Source of the DNA: Firmicutes bacterium UBA5420
GTDB lineage: Bacteria; Bacillota; Limnochordia; Darwinibacteriales; Darwinibacteriaceae
Length of the DNA: 9,487 bases
Direction: 5' to 3'
Assembly: GCA_002409455.1 (NCBI GenBank)
Contig: DHNI01000036.1
Coordinates: 9,302 to 18,788 of the forward strand
Shown here piece by piece: positions 6,641 to 9,487 of the stretch; position 1 is the first letter of the stretch, and each line of letters opens with the position of its first letter. The notes below the pieces were generated by a model that made no database searches, was not told the origin of the DNA, and saw nothing but the letters and a program-made list of their open reading frames with translations. Made by a program: the position numbers and the translations under genes.

Positions 6641-7037
6641 GCCCAAACTCCTCTCGCAGTCCAATGTCATAATCGCGATAAAACTCCCTCAGATCAATTT
6701 GGAGATCACAATACCGTTTGATGGTGTACTCGGTAAAATCAGCTAGAAAGATCGCATCCCTACTATACAAAAGCCTGCCCTCGCTCAAGACTTTGTGTTG
6801 CATCCGCAGACCCGCCCCAGGCAAGAAGATAATATCGACATTGTCAGTACGCAAAATGTCCATGAAGTTACCAAGAACCTTGGCTTGGTCCTCAAACTTC
6901 ATTTTCCTCTTAGATATAATTGCAAAGTCAATATCGCTGAGCGGCGTGTAGTATCGCGTACCAAAAGAGCCCACAAGGTAAAGGGCCATCACTGCCCCAT
7001 TCTCTTTAACGTAATCGACTATGTTGGCGATTTCCAT
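6627..7037 (-). CDS. mntA: MntA-type minimal nucleotidyltransferase antitoxin
   Basis: Predicted antitoxin that transfers AMP from ATP to a tyrosine of its partner HepT; 136 residues. The nucleotidyltransferase signature GS-x10-DxD is present: G23, S24, then D35 and D37 in LSDIDFAI. A third acidic residue, D68, lies in NVDIIFLP, so the metal site looks complete. The start is taken as ATG 7037, with a G-run at 7043-7049 serving as Shine-Dalgarno sequence 5 nt upstream. A GTG at 7082 would add 15 residues but has no ribosome binding site and no family sequence. The gene is first in the pair and overlaps hepT by 14 nt. It begins 137 nt downstream of the helicase stop on the same strand, so it may be read from its own promoter or from helicase readthrough. 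Confidence 0.88.
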   Translation of the reverse strand: MEIANIVDYVKENGAVMALYLVGSFGTRYYTPLSDIDFAIISKRKMKFEDQAKVLGNFMDILRTDNVDIIFLPGAGLRMQHKVLSEGRLLYSRDAIFLADFTEYTIKRYCDLQIDLREFYRDYDIGLREEFGHDRT

Positions 7038-7042
7038 GTACG

Positions 7043-7049
7043 CCCCCCC
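7043..7049 (-). promoter_or_regulatory. Poly-G ribosome binding site of the antitoxin gene
   Basis: A run of seven G on the minus strand lies 5 nt before ATG 7037. It contains no A and differs from the GGAGG-type sites of the neighbouring genes. It decides the start at 7037 over GTG 7082. A homopolymer here could vary in length by slippage and change translation of the antitoxin. Confidence 0.45.
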
Positions 7050-7174
7050 GTTCGTGAACCTCTGCTTATAGTCTACCGCCACTTTATGGAAAAGTCCAAT
7101 GGCGGGAGAACCGAAAGTGTGGGGCCAGATCTATGCGCGGTAAACCATGAGGTTGTCCGGAATGAGCATCGCGG

Positions 7175-8629
7175 TTACTTTCCAAATATGCGCTTTGCTA
7201 TCCGCTCAAATACAGTTTTTCTTTTTAGCGCCGGGGGAGGTGTGCCCCCTGATTTCTTACTTTCGACAGATTTATCCCTAATTTGAGATTGTTTAACCTG
7301 CTCAGCAGGGGGTATCGGACGTTGGCGGATCGCTGTCTGCGGATCTGCACTAACCCGTGGAGATCTCTCTTGCTTAGGCTGCCGCGATTTGTTCGGAGTG
7401 TGTGTCTTTGGGGTTCGTTTTGAACTTGACCGAGACGAGGCCTTCGTAGACCTAGTTGTCTGCCGTTTAGCCCTAATCCACTGTTCTGCACTAGCTCTGC
7501 GTGAATTTAATACACTTTCTGAGGGCAAGTCCGCTTCAGGAATCAAAGCCCCGATATGCTCCTCAATCTCGTAGAGACTCATGATATCTTCACCTGTAAC
7601 AAAAGTGGCAGCGCGCCCTCGTTGACCAGCCCGACCAGTGCGACCGATCCTATGAACATAGCTATCCTTCTCCATAGGGACATCATAGTTTATAACGAGA
7701 GACAAATCATCAATGTGAAGGCCGCGGGCTGCTACATCAGTGGCTACAAGCAAATGAAACTTGCCCTGTTTAAACTGCCTTATGGTTTGCATCCGTCTTC
7801 CCTGGGGAATATCACCATGCAGAGCCTGAACTGCATATCCTTTGCCTGCCAAAAAGCTACAAACTTGATCAACCGCGATCCGAGTGTTACAGAATATCAA
7901 ACAGCTGTCCGGCTGCTCCACCAAAAGCAAACGATTGAGCTGGGAGCGTTTTTCATTTCCGTTTACGCGATAATATACTTGTTCAATGATATCCACTGTC
8001 TTGGTAGGTGATTCAATGACAATATTCGTTGGATTTCGCATGTAATTCTTGCACACTCTGCTGACCTCAGGGGGTATGGTGGCGGAAAAAAGAAGTGTGA
8101 CCCGGTTTCTAGGTAGGGTTTTGATTATTCTTACTACCTGATCAATAAAGCCTAAATCTAGCATTCTGTCTGCTTCATCAATGACCAAAAATCGAATGTG
8201 TTTGGTCACTAGATTCCCACGCTTAACATGGTCAAGCACACGCCCGGGTGTTCCCGTGACAATGGAAACCCCCTTTTTAAGTGATTCGGTTTCTGCATGT
8301 AGACTGTGTTGCCCGTACACGACCGTAGTTCGGTGAGGCAGGTACTTAGAAATCAGCTTCAGCTCGCCATCTAACTGCACCGCTAATTCTCGGGTGGGGG
8401 CAAGAATGAGAGCTTGGGGACCTGATTCTTTTGGATTTGTCATTTGTAGCATAGGAACGCCAAAAACAGCGGTCTTGCCGCTACCGGTTTTCGATGTGAC
8501 AATCAAGTCCTCCCTATTTAGCGCATGGGGGATCGCTTTGCTCTGTACCTCAGTGGGGGTTTGAAATCCCATTTCTGCAACGGCTTTCAAGATAGGTGCC
8601 GATATGCCTAAATCACTAAAACTTTTCAT
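7175..8629 (-). CDS. DEAD-box ATP-dependent RNA helicase with basic low-complexity tail
   Basis: Predicted RNA-remodelling ATPase; 484 residues. All helicase motifs are visible in order: Q motif (F4, DLG 6-8, GFQTPTEVQ 21-29), I (TSKTGSGKT 45-53), Ia (PTREL 78-82), Ib (TPGR 127-130), II (DEAD 151-154), III (SAT 182-184), IV (CLIFCNT 243-249), V (ATDVAARGL 296-304) and VI (HRIGRTGRAG 326-335). The usual GG of the segment before motif Ib is YGQ here. The core resembles YxiN/DbpA proteins (GTPGRVLDH, ESYVHR-like KDSYVHR), but the C-terminal RRM-like rRNA-binding domain of DbpA is absent. Residues about 377-484 are instead Lys/Arg/Ser/Pro-rich and probably disordered. The start is ATG 8629, with AAAGAGG at 8636-8642, 6 nt upstream. 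A cold-shock or ribosome-assembly role is plausible but not shown. Confidence 0.93.
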   Translation of the reverse strand: MKSFSDLGISAPILKAVAEMGFQTPTEVQSKAIPHALNREDLIVTSKTGSGKTAVFGVPMLQMTNPKESGPQALILAPTRELAVQLDGELKLISKYLPHRTTVVYGQHSLHAETESLKKGVSIVTGTPGRVLDHVKRGNLVTKHIRFLVIDEADRMLDLGFIDQVVRIIKTLPRNRVTLLFSATIPPEVSRVCKNYMRNPTNIVIESPTKTVDIIEQVYYRVNGNEKRSQLNRLLLVEQPDSCLIFCNTRIAVDQVCSFLAGKGYAVQALHGDIPQGRRMQTIRQFKQGKFHLLVATDVAARGLHIDDLSLVINYDVPMEKDSYVHRIGRTGRAGQRGRAATFVTGEDIMSLYEIEEHIGALIPEADLPSESVLNSRRASAEQWIRAKRQTTRSTKASSRSSSKRTPKTHTPNKSRQPKQERSPRVSADPQTAIRQRPIPPAEQVKQSQIRDKSVESKKSGGTPPPALKRKTVFERIAKRIFGK

Positions 8630-8662
8630 CAGTAACCTCTTTCATTAATTGACGGTGCTTCC

Positions 8663-8671
8663 ATTGTACCA
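8663..8671 (-). promoter_or_regulatory. Candidate extended -10 promoter of the helicase gene
   Basis: On the minus strand TGGTACAAT (8671 to 8663) matches the extended -10 form TG-N-TAxAAT with one deviation from TATAAT. Transcription would begin near 8656, about 27 nt before the helicase start. A TTGACC at 8698-8693 lies 24 nt upstream of the -10, too far for a standard -35. The gap 8630-8724 holds nothing else that I recognise. Confidence 0.4.
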
Positions 8672-8724
8672 TGTTCAGCATAATCATGTATGGTCAAGTG
8701 TAGTATCAGGATGCGGAAAATGTG

Positions 8725-9487
8725 TTAGTAGAACCGCTCAAATAGGGAATCCACTTCCGCCATCAGCCCTTGATACGCTTTTGACTGAATGGTTTCCCCT
8801 TCCTCAAATGTCTTATAGCTGTCGATTTGTCGATTAACGAAATGGTAAACAATCACAGTGTTTTGTTTAGGATCAACGATCCAATATTCCTCTACACCCG
8901 AGAGCATATAGGTGTTGAGCTTATCAACCATATCCTTACTCCGTGTACTATCCGAGAGAATTTCAATCACCAAGTCTGGTGTCCCCATGTACTTTCCTTT
9001 TTCGTTAACGTTGTTCTCTAAATCGCTGACAACTAGCACATCTGGCTGCATCACATCCGGTTCTTTAAAATCTTTTTTGTGAAAATGAACATCAAATGGA
9101 GCAAGATACACACGGCATGTTTTCTGTTTGAAATACTCTGTAAAAATGAGATGGAGCCGGCCTAATATTTCTTGGTGGAAGAGGCTTGGAGACGCTAGCA
9201 GATGGATCTCGCCATTGATGAACTCCATGCGCAACGTGCTTTTCTCATAAATCTCCATAAACTCTTCATAAGAGACCTTTTTTCCACCATACTGATAGTC
9301 CAAAGCATTTTCTCTCACAGTAAAATACTGTTCAATATCGGTCACGTAAGGAGTCAAACGGGCGACTTTATGCCCATTCTTAGTAATCACCACATCGTTC
9401 TGCTGCTCAATATGAGTCATGTATTTGCCAAAATTCTGCTTAAGTTCCGTGGCACTTACAACAACGCCTTCTCTGTAATTACTCTTT
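8725..9487 (-). CDS. Phd/YefM antitoxin domain fused to Uma2-family (DUF820) nuclease-like domain, 5' end outside the window
   Basis: Function uncertain. The first Met in the window is at 9420, but the frame stays open to the edge with no stop. It encodes VSATELKQNFGKYM and then VVITKNGHKVARLTPY, the standard N-terminal pattern of Phd/YefM antitoxins. There is no Shine-Dalgarno sequence before the 9420 ATG, so the true start lies past 9487. Counting from that Met, the Uma2 domain spans about 45-231, with MEFINGEI (65-72), PDVMQPDVLVV (121-131; D127), PDLVIEILSDST (148-159; E153), K167 and GVEEYWIVDP (175-184). These match the PD-(D/E)xK-like core of DUF820. Uma2 proteins are abundant in many bacteria and their biological role is poorly known. 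The fused antitoxin domain would bind DNA for autoregulation or hold a toxin partner; neither is shown. Confidence 0.82.
   Translation of the reverse strand, partial: KSNYREGVVVSATELKQNFGKYMTHIEQQNDVVITKNGHKVARLTPYVTDIEQYFTVRENALDYQYGGKKVSYEEFMEIYEKSTLRMEFINGEIHLLASPSLFHQEILGRLHLIFTEYFKQKTCRVYLAPFDVHFHKKDFKEPDVMQPDVLVVSDLENNVNEKGKYMGTPDLVIEILSDSTRSKDMVDKLNTYMLSGVEEYWIVDPKQNTVIVYHFVNRQIDSYKTFEEGETIQSKAYQGLMAEVDSLFERFY

Noticed and set aside
6795..7286. 163-residue plus-strand frame opposite mntA and the helicase 3' end
   Set aside because: It is antisense to two well-supported genes and the gap between them, and shows no family pattern.
7556..8011. 151-residue plus-strand frame opposite the helicase gene
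   Set aside because: It lies wholly antisense to conserved helicase motifs and has no ribosome binding site or recognisable domain.
8668..8694. Inverted repeat ACCAT...ATGGT upstream of the helicase
   Set aside because: Only five paired bases with a 17-nt gap; too weak to call an operator, although it overlaps the candidate -10.

Overview
The window looks like chromosomal DNA of a Bacillota (Firmicutes-type) bacterium, probably Clostridia-like. This is an inference from the purine-rich Shine-Dalgarno sequences before almost every gene, the mixed ATG/GTG starts, a moderate GC content, a TasA/camelysin-like protein and a YxiN-like DEAD-box helicase. I cannot name a species. Nine protein-coding genes are supported. 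I see no rRNA, tRNA, CRISPR array or insertion sequence.

Layout. (1) 1-2349, plus strand: a LacI-family regulator followed by a Gfo/Idh/MocA NAD(P)-dependent oxidoreductase of the IolW/YvaA/YdgJ kind. A near-perfect 22-bp palindrome lies between them, and one of its half-sites recurs exactly upstream of the regulator, so both genes are probably under the same control. (2) 2464-3442, minus strand: a compact three-gene cassette of unknown purpose. It holds a TasA/camelysin-like beta-sandwich protein without a signal peptide, a 57-residue single-pass membrane protein, and a protein made of two zinc ribbons. A strong hairpin separates the first gene from the second, and the second and third overlap by 14 nt. 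(3) 3687-6188, plus strand: a large metallo-beta-lactamase/beta-CASP nuclease of the CPSF type. Its roughly 390-residue C-terminal extension contains a repeated strand-helix-'TG' unit. (4) 6224-7037, minus strand: a MntA-HepT toxin-antitoxin pair. (5) 7175-8629, minus strand: a DEAD-box RNA helicase with a YxiN/DbpA-like core, but with a low-complexity basic tail in place of the usual RNA-binding domain. (6) 8725 to the window edge, minus strand: a Uma2-family (DUF820) nuclease-like protein. Its reading frame runs upstream of the first Met into a Phd/YefM-type antitoxin domain, so it is a fusion cut by the end of the window.

The sugar or inositol regulator-oxidoreductase pair forms one functional unit, and the TasA-like/membrane/zinc-ribbon cassette forms a second. 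The right half gathers RNA-acting proteins (beta-CASP nuclease, DEAD-box helicase, HepT) and two toxin-antitoxin-related loci. The least-described items are the three-gene cassette, the C-terminal repeats of the beta-CASP protein and the Phd-Uma2 fusion.
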